A DNA stretch of 64,000 bases from Pseudonocardia bannensis (GCF_012911875.1 NZ_JAAXKZ010000016.1:1-64000), one strand, 5' to 3'; shown: positions 1 through 9,692, counted from the first letter of the stretch. Made by a program: numbers and translations. Notes: generated by a model not told the origin, from the sequence alone.

Positions 1-1
1 C

Positions 2-2557
2 CCGGGCCCACCGGCCCCGGGTGGACGGCCACCGGTCCCGCCGGGGGGAGCAGGGCCCCGGCCGCCCGCCGGTGGCCCGCCGCGCCCGTCCGGGCCGGGT
101 GGTCCCGCACCGCGTCCCGGGATGCCGCCGGGCCCCCCGCCGCCACCCCCTGGCCGCGCCGGCCCGCAACGCTTCCGGCCGAACGGCCCGGCCACCGGAC
201 CGCAGGGCGGACCGGGTGGGGCGCCGAACCCCGCTGACATGGGGCTGCTCACCCACGACGAGACGGGCGCCCAATCGGTCGCCCGGGCCGGCGGCCTCGC
301 CGTCGCCGAGCGCTCCGACGGAAACCGGTCGCAGTCCGGTCCAGGCGGGCCGTCGGGCGAGCCGGGCGAGGGACGGAAGATCATGTGGCGACGCATCCGG
401 CGGGCGTTGTACGTCCTGGCCGGACTCATGGTCGTCGGCCCGCTGCTGGCGTTCGTGATCGGCTGGATGATCTTTCCGGTGCCGTCGGCGGACGACACCG
501 CGGTCACCCAGGTGGCGAACTTCACCTACGCCGACGGCAGCCCGCTCGCCACCGTGCGCCCGGACAACATCAACCGCACCAAGGTGACCCTCGACCAGGT
601 CCCGCCGGACGTGCGGGAGGCGGTGCTCTCCGCTGAGGACCGCAGCTTCTTCTCCAACCCGGGCTTCGACATCACCGGTATCGGCCGTGCCGTGTGGAGC
701 CAGCTGACCGGCGGCATCGGTGGCGGGTCGACGATCACCCAGCAGTACGTGAAGGTCACCACCGGCCAGGACCAGTTCTCGCTGTGGCGCAAGTACAAGG
801 AGCTCGTCCTCGCGGTCAAGGTCTCCAAGCAGCAGAGCAAGGAACAGATCCTCGAGAACTACCTCAATGTGATCTACCTCGGGCGCGGGGCCTACGGCAT
901 GCAGGCGGCGAGCCAGGCCTACTTCGGTAAGGACGTCCAGCAGCTGGGCGCCTCCGAGGGGGCCATGCTCGCCGGCCTCATCCAGTCACCCTCGCGCTGG
1001 GACCCCGCGAAGAACCCGGACAAGTCGCTGGAGCGCTGGAACTTCGTGCTCGACGGCATGGTCGCGCAGGGCTGGCTGCCCGCTGCCGAGCGGGCCGGGT
1101 TGAGGTTCCCGCAGTGGATCCCGCCGGCCCCGGCGAGCGGTGGCATCCCCGGGGACAGCCGTGGGCACATCTACAACCAGGTGCGTGCGGAGCTCGAGGA
1201 ACGCGGGATCACCGAGCAGGAGATCAACACCGAGGGTCTGACGATCACCACGACGATCGACCCGGCCAAGCAGGAGGACGCGGTCGCCGCGGTCGAGAAG
1301 GTCATGAAGGGCCAGCCGGACAACCTGCGATCGGCGCTGGTCTCCGTCGACCCGAAGACCGGGGCGATCCTCGCCTACTACGGCGGTGACAACGGCGTCG
1401 GCCTGGACTACGCCCAGGTGCTCAAGCAGCCGGGTTCGTCGTTCAAGCCGTTCGTACTGGCCGCGGCGCTGCAGAGCTCCCGGCCGATCGGCCTCGGGAC
1501 GCTCTACGACGGCTCCTCGCCGCAGACGCTGGCCGGGACCGTGGTGAACAACTCCGAGGGCTTCAACTGCGGGCAGTGCTCGGTGAAGACCGCGATGACA
1601 CAGTCCATCAACACGATCTTCTACCGGATGGCGCTGGACGTCGGGCCGGCCAAGGTCGCCGAGGCCGCGCACAAGGCCGGTATCCCGGAGGACCTGCTGC
1701 CCGGACCGACCGGCGGCATCTCGCTGGGCGACAAGGAGGTGCACCCGGTCGACATGGCGTCGGCGTTCGCCACCTTCGCCGCCGACGGCGTCCGTCGCGA
1801 GCCGTACCTGGTCTCGCGGGTGGAGGCATCCGACGGCCGCGTGCTCTACGACCGCGGCACCACCTCGGGCCAGCAGGTCTTCTCGCAGCAGATCGCCCGC
1901 AACGTCACCGAGTCCATGACGGACGTGGCGACGTCGTCGCGGATCGGGTTGTCCGACGGCCGGCCCGTGGCCTCCAAGACGGGCACCGTGCAGCACCCGA
2001 CGATCCAGGGCCAGAACAAGGACGCCTGGACGGTGGGCTACACGCCGTCGGTCTCGACCGCGGTGTGGGTCGGAACCGACGACAACTCGCCGATCAAGAA
2101 CGCCGGTGGACGCCCGGTCTTCGGCCGGATGCTGCCCGGGTCGATCTGGCAGGCCTACATGAACACGGCGCTGAGCGGGACGCCGCGGGAGCAGTTCTCC
2201 CGGTTCGTCCCGCTCGGCGCGCCGCCGGTCTCGGAGAACTCCGGTGGCTCGTCGGAGCGCACCCGCTCGGGAGACTCCTCGGACGGCTCGCGCTCGCCGC
2301 GCTCCCGGGACTCCGATTCGGCGGACTCGACCCGCGACAGCGATTCCGAGGACTCGCCTCGCCCCGGCCGCTCCGGCGAATCGGACGGCAGGGGCGGCTC
2401 GGACGGCAGGGGTGGGTCGGACGGCAGGGGTGGCTCGGGCGGCTCGGAGGACCCGGGCGACTCGTCGTTCGGCCCCGACGACCAGTTCGACTTCCAACCC
2501 GACAACCGGGACGCACCGGCCTCGTTCCGGGAGCCTGCGACGGCGGCACCCGGGTGA
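2..2557 (+). CDS. Bifunctional class A penicillin-binding protein (5' partial)
   Basis: This protein polymerises and cross-links peptidoglycan outside the membrane. The frame is open to the left edge with no stop, so the true start lies upstream; the first visible ATG is at 122, inside a proline-rich, probably disordered cytoplasmic tail. In visible numbering a membrane segment lies near residues 136-158, followed by the GT51 transglycosylase with EDRSFF and the GGSTITQQ motif. The transpeptidase domain has SSFK (near 479), SIN (near 535) and KTGT (near 658). The C-terminus is a Ser/Arg/Asp/Gly-rich tail containing an 18-bp tandem repeat. The stop overlaps the GTG of the next gene as GTGA, so the two are probably coupled. 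The order ponA-type PBP, membrane protein, rpsF-ssb-rpsR-rplI, dnaB matches the mycobacterial ponA1 locus, as I know it. Confidence 0.95.
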   Translation, partial: PGPPAPGGRPPVPPGGAGPRPPAGGPPRPSGPGGPAPRPGMPPGPPPPPPGRAGPQRFRPNGPATGPQGGPGGAPNPADMGLLTHDETGAQSVARAGGLAVAERSDGNRSQSGPGGPSGEPGEGRKIMWRRIRRALYVLAGLMVVGPLLAFVIGWMIFPVPSADDTAVTQVANFTYADGSPLATVRPDNINRTKVTLDQVPPDVREAVLSAEDRSFFSNPGFDITGIGRAVWSQLTGGIGGGSTITQQYVKVTTGQDQFSLWRKYKELVLAVKVSKQQSKEQILENYLNVIYLGRGAYGMQAASQAYFGKDVQQLGASEGAMLAGLIQSPSRWDPAKNPDKSLERWNFVLDGMVAQGWLPAAERAGLRFPQWIPPAPASGGIPGDSRGHIYNQVRAELEERGITEQEINTEGLTITTTIDPAKQEDAVAAVEKVMKGQPDNLRSALVSVDPKTGAILAYYGGDNGVGLDYAQVLKQPGSSFKPFVLAAALQSSRPIGLGTLYDGSSPQTLAGTVVNNSEGFNCGQCSVKTAMTQSINTIFYRMALDVGPAKVAEAAHKAGIPEDLLPGPTGGISLGDKEVHPVDMASAFATFAADGVRREPYLVSRVEASDGRVLYDRGTTSGQQVFSQQIARNVTESMTDVATSSRIGLSDGRPVASKTGTVQHPTIQGQNKDAWTVGYTPSVSTAVWVGTDDNSPIKNAGGRPVFGRMLPGSIWQAYMNTALSGTPREQFSRFVPLGAPPVSENSGGSSERTRSGDSSDGSRSPRSRDSDSADSTRDSDSEDSPRPGRSGESDGRGGSDGRGGSDGRGGSGGSEDPGDSSFGPDDQFDFQPDNRDAPASFREPATAAPG
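2381..2434 (+). repeat. 18-bp tandem repeat in the PBP tail (3 copies)
   Basis: Three near-identical 18-bp units lie at 2381-2398, 2399-2416 and 2417-2434. Each encodes SDGRGG, so the repeat keeps frame and lengthens the extracytoplasmic Gly/Ser/Asp tail. The number of units probably varies between strains by slippage (inference). Confidence 0.85.
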
Positions 2558-4110
2558 TCGGGCGCGGCCCCGGGACCGGGGCGACCCGGGTCCGGACAGG
2601 CCGCGTCGTCCCGTCGTGGAGCGAGCCGCTCGCGATCGCGGCGAGCCGGCTCGTGGGTGGGCCACTCGGACGGCACGCGCTGGTCGGGCGCAGCCGGTTC
2701 TGGACACCGCTGCGCGTGGTGCTGCTGCTCGCCGTCGCGGTGCTGGCGCTGAGCTGGCTGGGCAAGGCACCGTGCCTGCAGCAGTACGCGGGCGAGGACG
2801 GCACGCCCGCCCTGGACTGGCGCAACAACCGCCAGTACGTCGCGATGTGCTACTCGGACACGGTCCCGCTCTACGGGATCGAACGGCTCGACGTCGGCGC
2901 GCTGCCCTACCGCGACCCCTGGGTGGAGGAGCCCGGGACGCCGTCGGAACGGACCCGGTACATGGAGTACCCGGTGCTCACCGGGTTCTTCCAGTGGACG
3001 AACGCCCGGCTCGCCGACGGCTGGTTGTGGCTGGCCGAGCGGTTGCCGCTGCCGTCGGCGCTGCCCGTGGTCGTCTACTTCGACATCTCGGCCACCTGGC
3101 TCGCGCTCGCCTGGCTGGCCGCGGTGTGGGCGGTCTGCCGGCTGCGGCCGTCCCGGCCCTGGGATGCCGCGCTGGTGGCCCTGTCCCCGCTCGCGCTGGT
3201 CCACGTGTTCACCAACTTCGACGCGCTCGCCGTGGCCGCCGCGGCCGCCGGGCTGCTCGCGCTGGCCCGGCGCCGGCCGGTGCTGGCCGGGTTGCTGATC
3301 GGTATCGGCGGGGCGGCGAAGTTCTTCCCGATGCTGTTGCTGCTGCCGATCCTGCTCGTCGGGTGGCGGCGCCGGGACGTCGGCACGGCCCTCCGGACGA
3401 TCGTCACGGCGGTGGCCGCCTGGGGGGCGGTCAACGCCCCGGTCGCGCTGGCCTACACCCCCGGGTGGTGGGAGTTCTTCCGGCTCAACCAGACCCGGCC
3501 GGCCGACCCGGACTCGCTCTACTTCGTGCTCAGCCACTTCACCGGGTGGCCCGGCTTCGACGGGGTGCTGCAGCCCGACCAGCCACCCGCGGTGCTCAAC
3601 GCGGTGAGCCTCGCCCTGTTCGTGCTGTGCTGTGCGGGGATCACGGTTCTCGCCCTGCGCGCACCACGGCCGCCCCGGCTCGCGTCGCTGGGGTTCCTGG
3701 TCGTTGCGGCGTTCCTTCTGGTGAACAAGGTGTGGAGCCCGCAGTACTCGCTGTGGCTCGTACCCCTGGCGGTGCTGGCGCTGCCCCACTGGCGGCTGCT
3801 GTTCGCCTGGATGGCGATCGACGCGCTCGTCTGGGTGCCGCGGATGTACTACTACCTGACCCCGGAGAACAAGGGCCTGCCCCCGGACTACTTCCTCGGC
3901 ACGGTGCTGCTGCGCGACGCCGTCGTCGTGCTGCTGTGCGTGCTCGTCGTCCGGACCGTGCTCCGCCCGTCGACCGATCCGCTGCGCATGTTCGACAGGG
4001 ACGATCCCGACTGGCCCGCGCGCCCGGGGCGTCCCCGGCTCCCGGTCATCGCTGCCGGCGGCGCACGGGTTTCGGTGCCGACCACGTCGCATCCACCGCG
4101 CACACCTTGA
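2554..4110 (+). CDS. GT87/DUF2029-like membrane glycosyltransferase
   Basis: This is a 518-aa polytopic membrane protein of the DUF2029/GT87 kind, whose known members use polyprenyl-phosphate sugar donors at the membrane. The GTG start overlaps the PBP stop (GTGA). The first membrane helix is near residues 50-70, followed by an extracytoplasmic loop with [10 protein letters not shown] and [12 protein letters not shown], then about nine further hydrophobic helices with [14 protein letters not shown] and [14 protein letters not shown]. The acceptor cannot be read from sequence. The same CYSD, EYPVLTG and SPQY(S/T)LWLVP signatures occur in the opposite-strand gene at 5036-6442, so the two are paralogues. 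The 3' end overlaps a small opposite-strand remnant at 4046-4231. Confidence 0.82.
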   Translation: MIGRGPGTGATRVRTGRVVPSWSEPLAIAASRLVGGPLGRHALVGRSRFWTPLRVVLLLAVAVLALSWLGKAPCLQQYAGEDGTPALDWRNNRQYVAMCYSDTVPLYGIERLDVGALPYRDPWVEEPGTPSERTRYMEYPVLTGFFQWTNARLADGWLWLAERLPLPSALPVVVYFDISATWLALAWLAAVWAVCRLRPSRPWDAALVALSPLALVHVFTNFDALAVAAAAAGLLALARRRPVLAGLLIGIGGAAKFFPMLLLLPILLVGWRRRDVGTALRTIVTAVAAWGAVNAPVALAYTPGWWEFFRLNQTRPADPDSLYFVLSHFTGWPGFDGVLQPDQPPAVLNAVSLALFVLCCAGITVLALRAPRPPRLASLGFLVVAAFLLVNKVWSPQYSLWLVPLAVLALPHWRLLFAWMAIDALVWVPRMYYYLTPENKGLPPDYFLGTVLLRDAVVVLLCVLVVRTVLRPSTDPLRMFDRDDPDWPARPGRPRLPVIAAGGARVSVPTTSHPPRTP

Positions 4111-4231
4111 CGTCCACCCGGCCCAGCGGCAGCGCATGGTCGCGCATCCGGCCCTCGGTGAGGTCGGTGCTCACCCCGGAGGCCTTCTTCGGCCAGGTCA
4201 CCCACACCGCCCCCGGACTTCTCGCCGACAC
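4046..4231 (-). pseudogene. Remnant of a DUF3052-like protein (C-terminal half only)
   Basis: The 61-codon frame reads VWVTWPKKASGVSTDLTE and then [17 protein letters not shown]. From memory this matches the C-terminal half of small actinobacterial DUF3052-type proteins of about 130-150 aa. No N-terminal half is present: upstream in frame there are only 16 unrelated codons before a TGA at 4280-4282. The last 22 codons overlap the end of the convergent glycosyltransferase gene. I read it as a 5'-deleted remnant. A genuine short gene using the GTG at 4229-4231 is possible but less likely. Confidence 0.6.
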
Positions 4232-4360
4232 CGGGCCTGCGCGGCAACGGGGAGCCGGAACAGCCCGGTGAGGTGTGCATCACAGCGGCACAGCGTAGGC
4301 CGGGGGCGCACGGTCCGGCAGAGTCGAGCGGCGGGCCCGGTGCGAGTGGAGGACGTCGGC

Positions 4361-4981
4361 GTGGCAGACCTGAGAGAGTCCGTGGCCGATGCCCTGGGCG
4401 CCTTCGACCGGCGGCCGGTCGACCGGCCGGAGCTGAAGGTGGCCGCGGTCGCGATCACCTTGGTCACCACGGGGACCGACGACGCCGACCTCGCGGACGG
4501 CCTGGCTTTCCTGCTCACCCGCCGGGCCACGACGCTGCGCAAGCACGCCGGCCAGTGGGCGCTGCCCGGCGGCCGGCTCGACCCCGGGGAGACCGCGGCA
4601 CAGGCCGCGCGCCGGGAACTGGCCGAGGAACTCGGGCTCGAGCTGGGTGCGGACGCGGTGCTCGGGCTGCTCGACGACTACCCGACCCGTTCCGGCTACG
4701 TCATCACCCCGGTCGTGCTGTGGGCCGGGCCGGTCGGCGAACTGGCGCCGAACCCCGACGAGGTCGGGGAGGTGTACCGGATCCCGCTCCGCCAGATCGA
4801 CGTCGAACCGCGCTTCCTGACGATCCCGGAGTCCGACGCCCCGGTGATCCAGGTGCCGCTGTTCGACCGGTTCGTCCACGCGCCGACCGGTGCGGTGCTC
4901 TACCAGTTCCGCGAGGTCGTGGTGCAGGGCCGCCCGACCCGGGTGGCACACCTGGAACAGCCGGTCTTCGCCTGGCGTTGA
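4361..4981 (+). CDS. NUDIX hydrolase, CoA-diphosphatase-like
   Basis: This 206-aa enzyme has a full Nudix box (G-x5-E-x7-REL-x-EE-LGL) at about residues 70-92, which binds Mg2+ and hydrolyses a nucleoside diphosphate linked to another group. The box is preceded by LLTRRATTLRKHAGQWALPGG, close to the LLTxR...LRxHxG...PGG signature of CoA and acyl-CoA pyrophosphatases, so a CoA-type substrate is likely but unproven. I chose the GTG at 4361 because GGAGG sits 8 nt upstream. The frame remains open to 4136, but that part has no resemblance to the family. It converges on the glycosyltransferase ending at 5036. Confidence 0.8.
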   Translation: MADLRESVADALGAFDRRPVDRPELKVAAVAITLVTTGTDDADLADGLAFLLTRRATTLRKHAGQWALPGGRLDPGETAAQAARRELAEELGLELGADAVLGLLDDYPTRSGYVITPVVLWAGPVGELAPNPDEVGEVYRIPLRQIDVEPRFLTIPESDAPVIQVPLFDRFVHAPTGAVLYQFREVVVQGRPTRVAHLEQPVFAWR

Positions 4982-5035
4982 ACGCCCGCCCCGTCCGGAT
5001 GCGTCGTGGTCCCTCGACGCGGTCCGGCGGCTCGG

Positions 5036-6442
5036 TCAGGTGGCCGAGGGCTCCGGGTCCCGGTCTCCTGGGAGCACCGGGGCCGCCCGCAGGAACAGCA
5101 CGAACAGCACCGCGAGCAGCGCGGCACGCCCCCATACACCGAGCGCGACGGCCTGCGCCGAGAACCCGCTGAAGATGTCGAACTGAACCCCGGACTTGAT
5201 CGCGTAGAACCAGCGGAAGATGCCGATCCCCATCGCGAGATCGGCCAGCAGGTAGGCGGTCACGACGCTCCACGGCACCTGCAGCAGCACGAAGTACGGC
5301 ACCAGCCAGAGCGTGTACTGCGGGGAGTGCACCTTGTGCAGCAGCAGGAAGCCGCACAGCATCGCGGCGCTGACCCCGATCCACGGGTAGACGCCCTCGC
5401 GGCGCCAGCGCCGCCACCCGACGGCTGCGGCCACGGCGAACGACAGCAGCACCAGCGCCGGGGACAACCAGTCGACCGTGTTCTGGAAGGCCGCGTTGCC
5501 GGGATCGGACGCGGGCCGGAAACCCCAGAACCAGATCGAGTTCGTGGTGATGTCGACCTTGCGCAGCTGCTGGAACGTGAACGACGCCCGCCAGCCCTCG
5601 TAGCCGGCGATCGCGAACGGCAGGTTGACCAGCACCACCGTCAGCGCAGCGGCAACCGGCACCCGCAGCGCGCCACGCCAGTCGAGACCGGCCCCGTGCA
5701 GCCCGTCGGCCCGCCCACCCCGGGTCAGCACGTACAGCGCGAGGGGCAGCACGAACGCGCCCGGGTAGAGCTTGAACGCGAACCCGAGGCCGAGCAGGAC
5801 GGCCGCGACGGTGGCCCGCTGCGGTAGCGGCCGGGTGGTGCGCCGGCCGTGGACCGCGAACACCGCGCCCACCGCGCACGCCACCACCGGCAGGTCCCAG
5901 TTGTGGAACGCGTAGAGCACCAGCGGCGGGCCCAGCGCCCACAGCAGCGCCCGCCACCGGGCCAACCGGCCCAGCAACCATCCGGTGAGTAGCCCGAACG
6001 GGGCCATCAGCAGCGCCGACCCGAGCAGGAACCCGCCGTCGGTGCTCGCGAAGAGCGCCCCACCCCAGATCAGCAGCCCGGTGAGCACCGGGTACTCCAC
6101 GGTGCCGCCCACGAGCTTGCCCTCGGGGGTGATCGAGCCGTCGACGTAGGGGAACACGTGCCGGTCGACGTCGCGGCCCAGCCAGAGGTGCTGGATGTCG
6201 GAGTAGCAGACGTCGCGGTCGATCCGGACGTCGTAGTCGGGGATGGAGCGGCCGGCGCCGTCGAACCCCGGGCCGACGCAGCGGGCCTTGTGGGCGAGTC
6301 CGAGCGCCAGCGCGACGCCGGTGAGCAGCACGAGGACGGCGAGCACGAGCGCCCCGGGCGAGTGTCCGCCCCACGGCCGGCCGGCGGCCGACGGCCGCAC
6401 CCGGGCGAGCCGCCGGGCCGGACCGACGACCGTCCCGGTCAC
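5036..6442 (-). CDS. GT87/DUF2029-like membrane glycosyltransferase, second paralogue
   Basis: This 468-aa protein shares CYSD, EYPVLTG and HSPQYTLWLVPYFV signatures with the gene at 2554-4110 and has a similar N-terminal helix followed by a Cys-containing loop, then many hydrophobic helices. It is predicted to transfer a sugar from a lipid-linked donor at the cell envelope. The acceptor is unknown. The GTG start at 6442 has GGAGG four bases upstream; an ATG two bases earlier is out of frame. The two paralogues face each other across the NUDIX gene, suggesting duplication with inversion or independent recruitment. Confidence 0.8.
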   Translation of the reverse strand: MTGTVVGPARRLARVRPSAAGRPWGGHSPGALVLAVLVLLTGVALALGLAHKARCVGPGFDGAGRSIPDYDVRIDRDVCYSDIQHLWLGRDVDRHVFPYVDGSITPEGKLVGGTVEYPVLTGLLIWGGALFASTDGGFLLGSALLMAPFGLLTGWLLGRLARWRALLWALGPPLVLYAFHNWDLPVVACAVGAVFAVHGRRTTRPLPQRATVAAVLLGLGFAFKLYPGAFVLPLALYVLTRGGRADGLHGAGLDWRGALRVPVAAALTVVLVNLPFAIAGYEGWRASFTFQQLRKVDITTNSIWFWGFRPASDPGNAAFQNTVDWLSPALVLLSFAVAAAVGWRRWRREGVYPWIGVSAAMLCGFLLLHKVHSPQYTLWLVPYFVLLQVPWSVVTAYLLADLAMGIGIFRWFYAIKSGVQFDIFSGFSAQAVALGVWGRAALLAVLFVLFLRAAPVLPGDRDPEPSAT

Positions 6443-6589
6443 ATAGCCTCCGTGCCGTCGCCCGCCGGGTGCGGGACCGCCGGTGGTGTGTGCGACGGCG
6501 GCCTCGCCGGCCCGGTCACGGTCCCCCGCCGAGGCTCGTCGGCGCCGCGCCCGGCCGTGCTGCGCTCCATCGTGACCTCGCAGGCTCGG

Positions 6590-7360
6590 TCACGACCCCA
6601 GCCGCTCGCGCAGGAACGCGATGTCCGCGGCCTGGCCCTCGGCCGGGGTCTCCACGACCACCGGCGCTCCGGCGGCGGCGCACACCGCGGTGAGCAGGTC
6701 CGGGGAGATGGTGCCGGCGCCGATGTTGGCGTGCCGGTCGCGGGCGGAGCCGAACTCGTCGCGCGAGTCGTTGAGGTGCACCAGGTCGATCCGGCCGGTG
6801 ATGGCCTTGGCCCGGTCGACGACGTCGACGAGGTCCTCGCCCGCGGCGAACGCGTGGCAGGTGTCGAGGCAGAAGCCGACGCCGAACTCGCCGACGGCGT
6901 CCCACAGCCGGGCCAGCGCGTCGAACCTGCGTGCCATCGCGTTGTCCCCGCCCGCGGTGTTCTCGATGAACACCGGGACCGCGAAGCCGCCTTCCTCGAC
7001 CTGGCGGGAGATGAACTTGCGCCAGTTCGCGAAGCCCTCCGCCGGGTCCTCGCCCTTGGTCACGTGGCCGCCGTGCACCACCAGGCCGATCGCCCCGACC
7101 TCGGCGGCGGCCGTGGCGTGCTGCACCACGAGTTTGCGGGACGGGATGCGGATGCGGTTGTTCAACGACGCCAGGTTGACCACGTACGGGGCGTGCACCA
7201 CCACGGTGACATCGCCGTCGCGCAGCTGCTCGGCCTGCGGATGGGTGGGCGGCTTCTTCCACCCCTGCGGGTCGGACAGGAAGAACTGGACGATCTCGGC
7301 CCCCCGCTCGGCGGCAGCGCCGGCCGGATCGTCGTCCCGGACGTGGGCCCCGATGAGCAT
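6590..7360 (-). CDS. nfo: Deoxyribonuclease IV (AP endonuclease, endonuclease IV)
   Basis: This 256-aa enzyme cleaves DNA 5' to abasic sites in base excision repair. It is a TIM-barrel enzyme with a trinuclear zinc centre, and the expected ligands are visible: His56 (VHAPY), His96 (VHGGH), Glu133 (IENTAGG), Asp166 and His169 (LDTCH), His195 (HLNDS), Asp208 and His210 (DRH), and Glu237 (VETP). Length matches the roughly 250-aa mycobacterial enzyme. I chose the ATG of MLIGAHV; the frame stays open further upstream to 7519 but without family similarity. It is transcribed divergently from rpsF. Confidence 0.93.
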   Translation of the reverse strand: MLIGAHVRDDDPAGAAAERGAEIVQFFLSDPQGWKKPPTHPQAEQLRDGDVTVVVHAPYVVNLASLNNRIRIPSRKLVVQHATAAAEVGAIGLVVHGGHVTKGEDPAEGFANWRKFISRQVEEGGFAVPVFIENTAGGDNAMARRFDALARLWDAVGEFGVGFCLDTCHAFAAGEDLVDVVDRAKAITGRIDLVHLNDSRDEFGSARDRHANIGAGTISPDLLTAVCAAAGAPVVVETPAEGQAADIAFLRERLGS

Positions 7361-7424
7361 GTTCCAGAGACTAGTGTTCGGTCCCGACGCCCCCGCCGCC
7401 GGACTCGCGGCGCATCCGCCCTGG

Positions 7425-7430
7425 TAACCT
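7425..7430 (+). promoter_or_regulatory. Candidate -10 (TAACCT) for the rpsF operon
   Basis: TAACCT fits the actinobacterial TAnnnT -10 and would start an rpsF transcript near 7437, leaving a leader of roughly 150 nt. S6:S18-binding leaders are known for rpsF operons in other bacteria. I could not establish the conserved structure here. Confidence 0.4.
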
Positions 7431-7584
7431 CGACCAGTCGCCCTGACCGCCGTCCTACCTGGGACGGCGTCCGACGAACCGCTCCGGGGGTACCCGGCGG
7501 TCCGATTCTGTCGGGGCACGGTGAGAACCTCCTGTCGCGGATGCCCCGCGGCCGTTCTGAGTCCATAGGAGGTGAGTGGTTCTC

Positions 7585-7899
7585 ATGCGTCACTACGAGA
7601 TCATGGTGATTCTCGACCCGAGCCTGGACGAGCGCACTGTGACGCCGTCCCTGGAGACCTTCCTCAACGTCATCCGTGGCGATGGTGGGTCCGTCGAGAA
7701 GGTCGAGGTCTGGGGCAAGCGCCGGCTCGCCTACGAGATCGCCAAGAACCCCGAGGGCATCTACGCCGTCCTCGAGGTCACGGCCGAGCCGGCCACCGTC
7801 GCCGAGCTCGACCGTCAGCTGGGTCTGAACGAGTCGGTCCTGCGGACCAAGGTGCTGCGTCGCGAGCGGCGGCGTTCGCCGGCTCCCGCCAGCGCCTGA
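7585..7899 (+). CDS. rpsF: Ribosomal protein bS6
   Basis: bS6 is a small-subunit protein that pairs with bS18 on 16S rRNA. The start [16 protein letters not shown] is diagnostic, and the middle carries [10 protein letters not shown] and EGIYAVLEV. At 104 aa it is slightly longer than the usual 95-96 because of a basic tail. The ATG at 7585 is preceded by a strong AGGAGGTG at 7567-7574; an in-frame GTG nine bases earlier would add three residues and lies too close to that site. It leads the rpsF-ssb-rpsR-rplI operon. Confidence 0.96.
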   Translation: MRHYEIMVILDPSLDERTVTPSLETFLNVIRGDGGSVEKVEVWGKRRLAYEIAKNPEGIYAVLEVTAEPATVAELDRQLGLNESVLRTKVLRRERRRSPAPASA

Positions 7900-7909
7900 G
7901 GAGGCCGTC

Positions 7910-8404
7910 ATGGCTGGCGAGACTGTCATCACCGTGGTCGGCAACCTCACCGCCGACCCGGAGCTGCGGTTCACCCCCTCCGGCGCCGCGGTCGCGAACT
8001 TCACCGTTGCGTCCACCCCGCGCACCTTCGACCGCCAGTCCGGCGAGTGGAAGGACGGCGAGGCGCTGTTCATGCGCTGCAACATCTGGCGCCAGGCCGC
8101 GGAGAACGTGGCCGAGACGCTCACCCGCGGCATGCGGGTGATGGTCACCGGTCGGCTCAAGCAGCGGTCCTTCGAGACCCGTGAGGGCGAGAAGCGCACC
8201 GTCGTGGAGCTGGAGGTCGACGAGGTCGGCCCGTCGCTGAAGTACGCCACGGCCAAGGTGAACAAGGTCAGTCGTGGCGGCGGCAGCGGAGGCTTCGGCG
8301 GTGGTGCCTCCGCCGCCGGCGGCGGAGGCGGTTACGACGACCCGTGGGGGTCCGCGCCGCCCACCGGTAGCGCCCCGGCCGCCGACGACGAGCCGCCGTT
8401 CTAG
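7910..8404 (+). CDS. ssb: Single-stranded DNA-binding protein
   Basis: The 164-aa SSB protects single-stranded DNA and recruits repair and replication proteins. Residues 1-110 form the OB fold ([36 protein letters not shown]). A Gly-rich linker follows, and the protein ends in the acidic tip DDEPPF used to bind partners. It lies 10 nt after rpsF, with AGGAGG just before the ATG, within the ribosomal operon as is common across bacteria. Confidence 0.97.
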   Translation: MAGETVITVVGNLTADPELRFTPSGAAVANFTVASTPRTFDRQSGEWKDGEALFMRCNIWRQAAENVAETLTRGMRVMVTGRLKQRSFETREGEKRTVVELEVDEVGPSLKYATAKVNKVSRGGGSGGFGGGASAAGGGGGYDDPWGSAPPTGSAPAADDEPPF

Positions 8405-8476
8405 AGCACGACCCAGACAGACCACTCTCCCGCCCGGTGACGGGCGGACACCGAGCACAACCAGGAGTAAGCCCTC

Positions 8477-8713
8477 ATGGCCAAGCCCGTCCTGCGCAAG
8501 CCGAAGAAGAAGGTGTGCGCGTTCTGCAAGGACAAGGCTCAGGAGATCGACTACAAGGACACCGGCCTGCTCCGGAAGTTCATCTCCGACCGCGGCAAGA
8601 TCCGGGCCCGCCGGGTGACCGGTAACTGCCGTCAGCACCAGCGGGACGTCGCCGTCGCGGTCAAGAACTCCCGCGAGGTCGCCCTGCTGCCCTACACCTC
8701 GACCGCTCGCTAA
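8477..8713 (+). CDS. rpsR: Ribosomal protein bS18, zinc-binding (C+) form
   Basis: This 78-aa protein binds bS6 and the 16S rRNA platform. It carries CAFCK near residues 15-18 and NCRQH in the second half, giving a CxxC...C..H arrangement expected of the zinc-holding C+ form. Actinobacteria often have a second, zinc-free paralogue used under zinc starvation; none is in this window. The ATG follows AGGAG. It is 72 nt downstream of ssb and 9 nt upstream of rplI. Confidence 0.96.
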   Translation: MAKPVLRKPKKKVCAFCKDKAQEIDYKDTGLLRKFISDRGKIRARRVTGNCRQHQRDVAVAVKNSREVALLPYTSTAR

Positions 8714-8722
8714 GGAGGAGAC

Positions 8723-9172
8723 GTGAAGCTGATCCTCACCGCCGATGTGCCCAACCTGGGCGCGCCCGGCGACATCGTCGAGGTCAAGGACGGCTACGGC
8801 CGCAACTACCTGCTGCCCCGCCAGCTGGCCATCCCGGCCACCCGCGGTGCCGAGAAGCAGGTCGCGGCCATCAAGCGCGCCCAGAAGGCCCGCCAGATCC
8901 GCGACCTCGGGCACGCCCGCGAGGTGGCCGGCCAGCTCGGGAACCTGTCGGTCACGGTCAAGGCCAAGGCCGCCGGCGACTCGGGCCGGCTGTTCGGCTC
9001 GGTCACCGCGGCTGACGTCGTCGACGCGGTGCGCGCCGCCGGCGGCCCGCCGATCGACCGTCGCGCCGTCGAGGTGCCCGGCCAGATCAAGACCGTCGGC
9101 AACCACGCGGTGACCATCCGGCTGCACCCCGAGGTCACCACGGAGCTGGGCGTCGAGGTCGTCGCGAGCTGA
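8723..9172 (+). CDS. rplI: Ribosomal protein bL9
   Basis: This 149-aa large-subunit protein binds domain V of 23S rRNA. MKLILTADVPNLGAPGDIVEVKDGYGRNYLLPR is the typical N-terminal rRNA-binding domain, joined by a long helix to a C-terminal domain containing GRLFGSVTAADVVDAV. Length matches the family. AAGGAGGAG lies just upstream of the ATG. It is the last gene of the operon; two hairpins follow. Confidence 0.96.
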   Translation: MKLILTADVPNLGAPGDIVEVKDGYGRNYLLPRQLAIPATRGAEKQVAAIKRAQKARQIRDLGHAREVAGQLGNLSVTVKAKAAGDSGRLFGSVTAADVVDAVRAAGGPPIDRRAVEVPGQIKTVGNHAVTIRLHPEVTTELGVEVVAS

Positions 9173-9178
9173 CCGGTT

Positions 9179-9202
9179 CGGACCACGCGTCAGAGTGGTC
9201 CG
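9179..9202 (+). terminator. Hairpin just after rplI
   Basis: CGGACCAC at 9179-9186 pairs perfectly with GTGGTCCG at 9195-9202 across an 8-nt loop, six bases after the rplI stop. No U-tract follows, which is common for actinobacterial terminators. Confidence 0.55.
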
Positions 9203-9223
9203 TCTGATTACACACCGTCACAG

Positions 9224-9258
9224 GGGCGGGACGCGGGCTTTCGGGTCCGGTCCCGCCC
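9224..9258 (+). terminator. Second hairpin after rplI
   Basis: GGGCGGGAC at 9224-9232 pairs with GTCCCGCCC at 9250-9258 over a 17-nt loop and is followed by TT. Together with the previous hairpin it probably ends the rpsF-rplI transcript. Confidence 0.55.
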
Positions 9259-9412
9259 TTGCGTCGTTCCGAGTCGATCTCACCCCCTGCCGCACGAAGC
9301 GACCGTTCACCGTTCGAGGTCGCCCGTGCGGGGGTGTGTATGGTGACGCCGGCATCGCTCAGTGACATCCTGACCGCGCCGGGTGGCCCTGCGCGACACG
9401 CCGAAGACAGGG

Positions 9413-9426
9413 GTGTCGCACGACAC
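9413..9426. promoter_or_regulatory. Perfect dyad GTGTCG-CA-CGACAC upstream of dnaB
   Basis: GTGTCG and CGACAC form a perfect inverted repeat with a 2-nt spacer. A further CGACACGCC copy sits at 9394-9402, repeated at 9421-9429. It looks like an operator for a dimeric regulator that I cannot identify. Confidence 0.4.
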
Positions 9427-9437
9427 GCCAGACAAAG

Positions 9438-9501
9438 TTGTCCACAACCGTGGATAGCCCTCTGAGCTGGGAAAACGACTTTCTGCTCGAGGTTGTCCCC
9501 A
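9438..9501. promoter_or_regulatory. DnaA-box-like sequences upstream of dnaB
   Basis: TTGTCCACA at 9438-9446 is identical to the preferred actinobacterial DnaA box. TTGTCCCCA at 9493-9501 is a one-base variant. Two CGTCCCCAGG copies at 9549-9558 and 9560-9569, 11 bp apart, continue the pattern. This could be a DnaA-responsive element for dnaB; an origin is unlikely because dnaA and dnaN are not here. Confidence 0.45.
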
Positions 9502-9692
9502 TGCAATCCACAGCGGGGTCCCGACGCCGTCCTGGGAACGGCTGATTTCGTCCCCAGGCCGTCCCCAGGTCTGTGCACACCGGCTTTTGATCCTCGGCGA
9601 CCGCAGGCCTAGCCTCGCCGTGCCGGAGCACGTGTGTTCGCTCCGCCGCGCCGACCGTTCACCGAGCAGCGACCGGGTGACCATCGCGCGGA

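Noticed and set aside
986-4137. Long minus-strand open frames opposite the PBP and glycosyltransferase genes
   Set aside because: They are compositional shadows of the plus-strand genes: Arg/Pro/Gly-rich, no recognisable domains, and third-position bias belongs to the plus strand.
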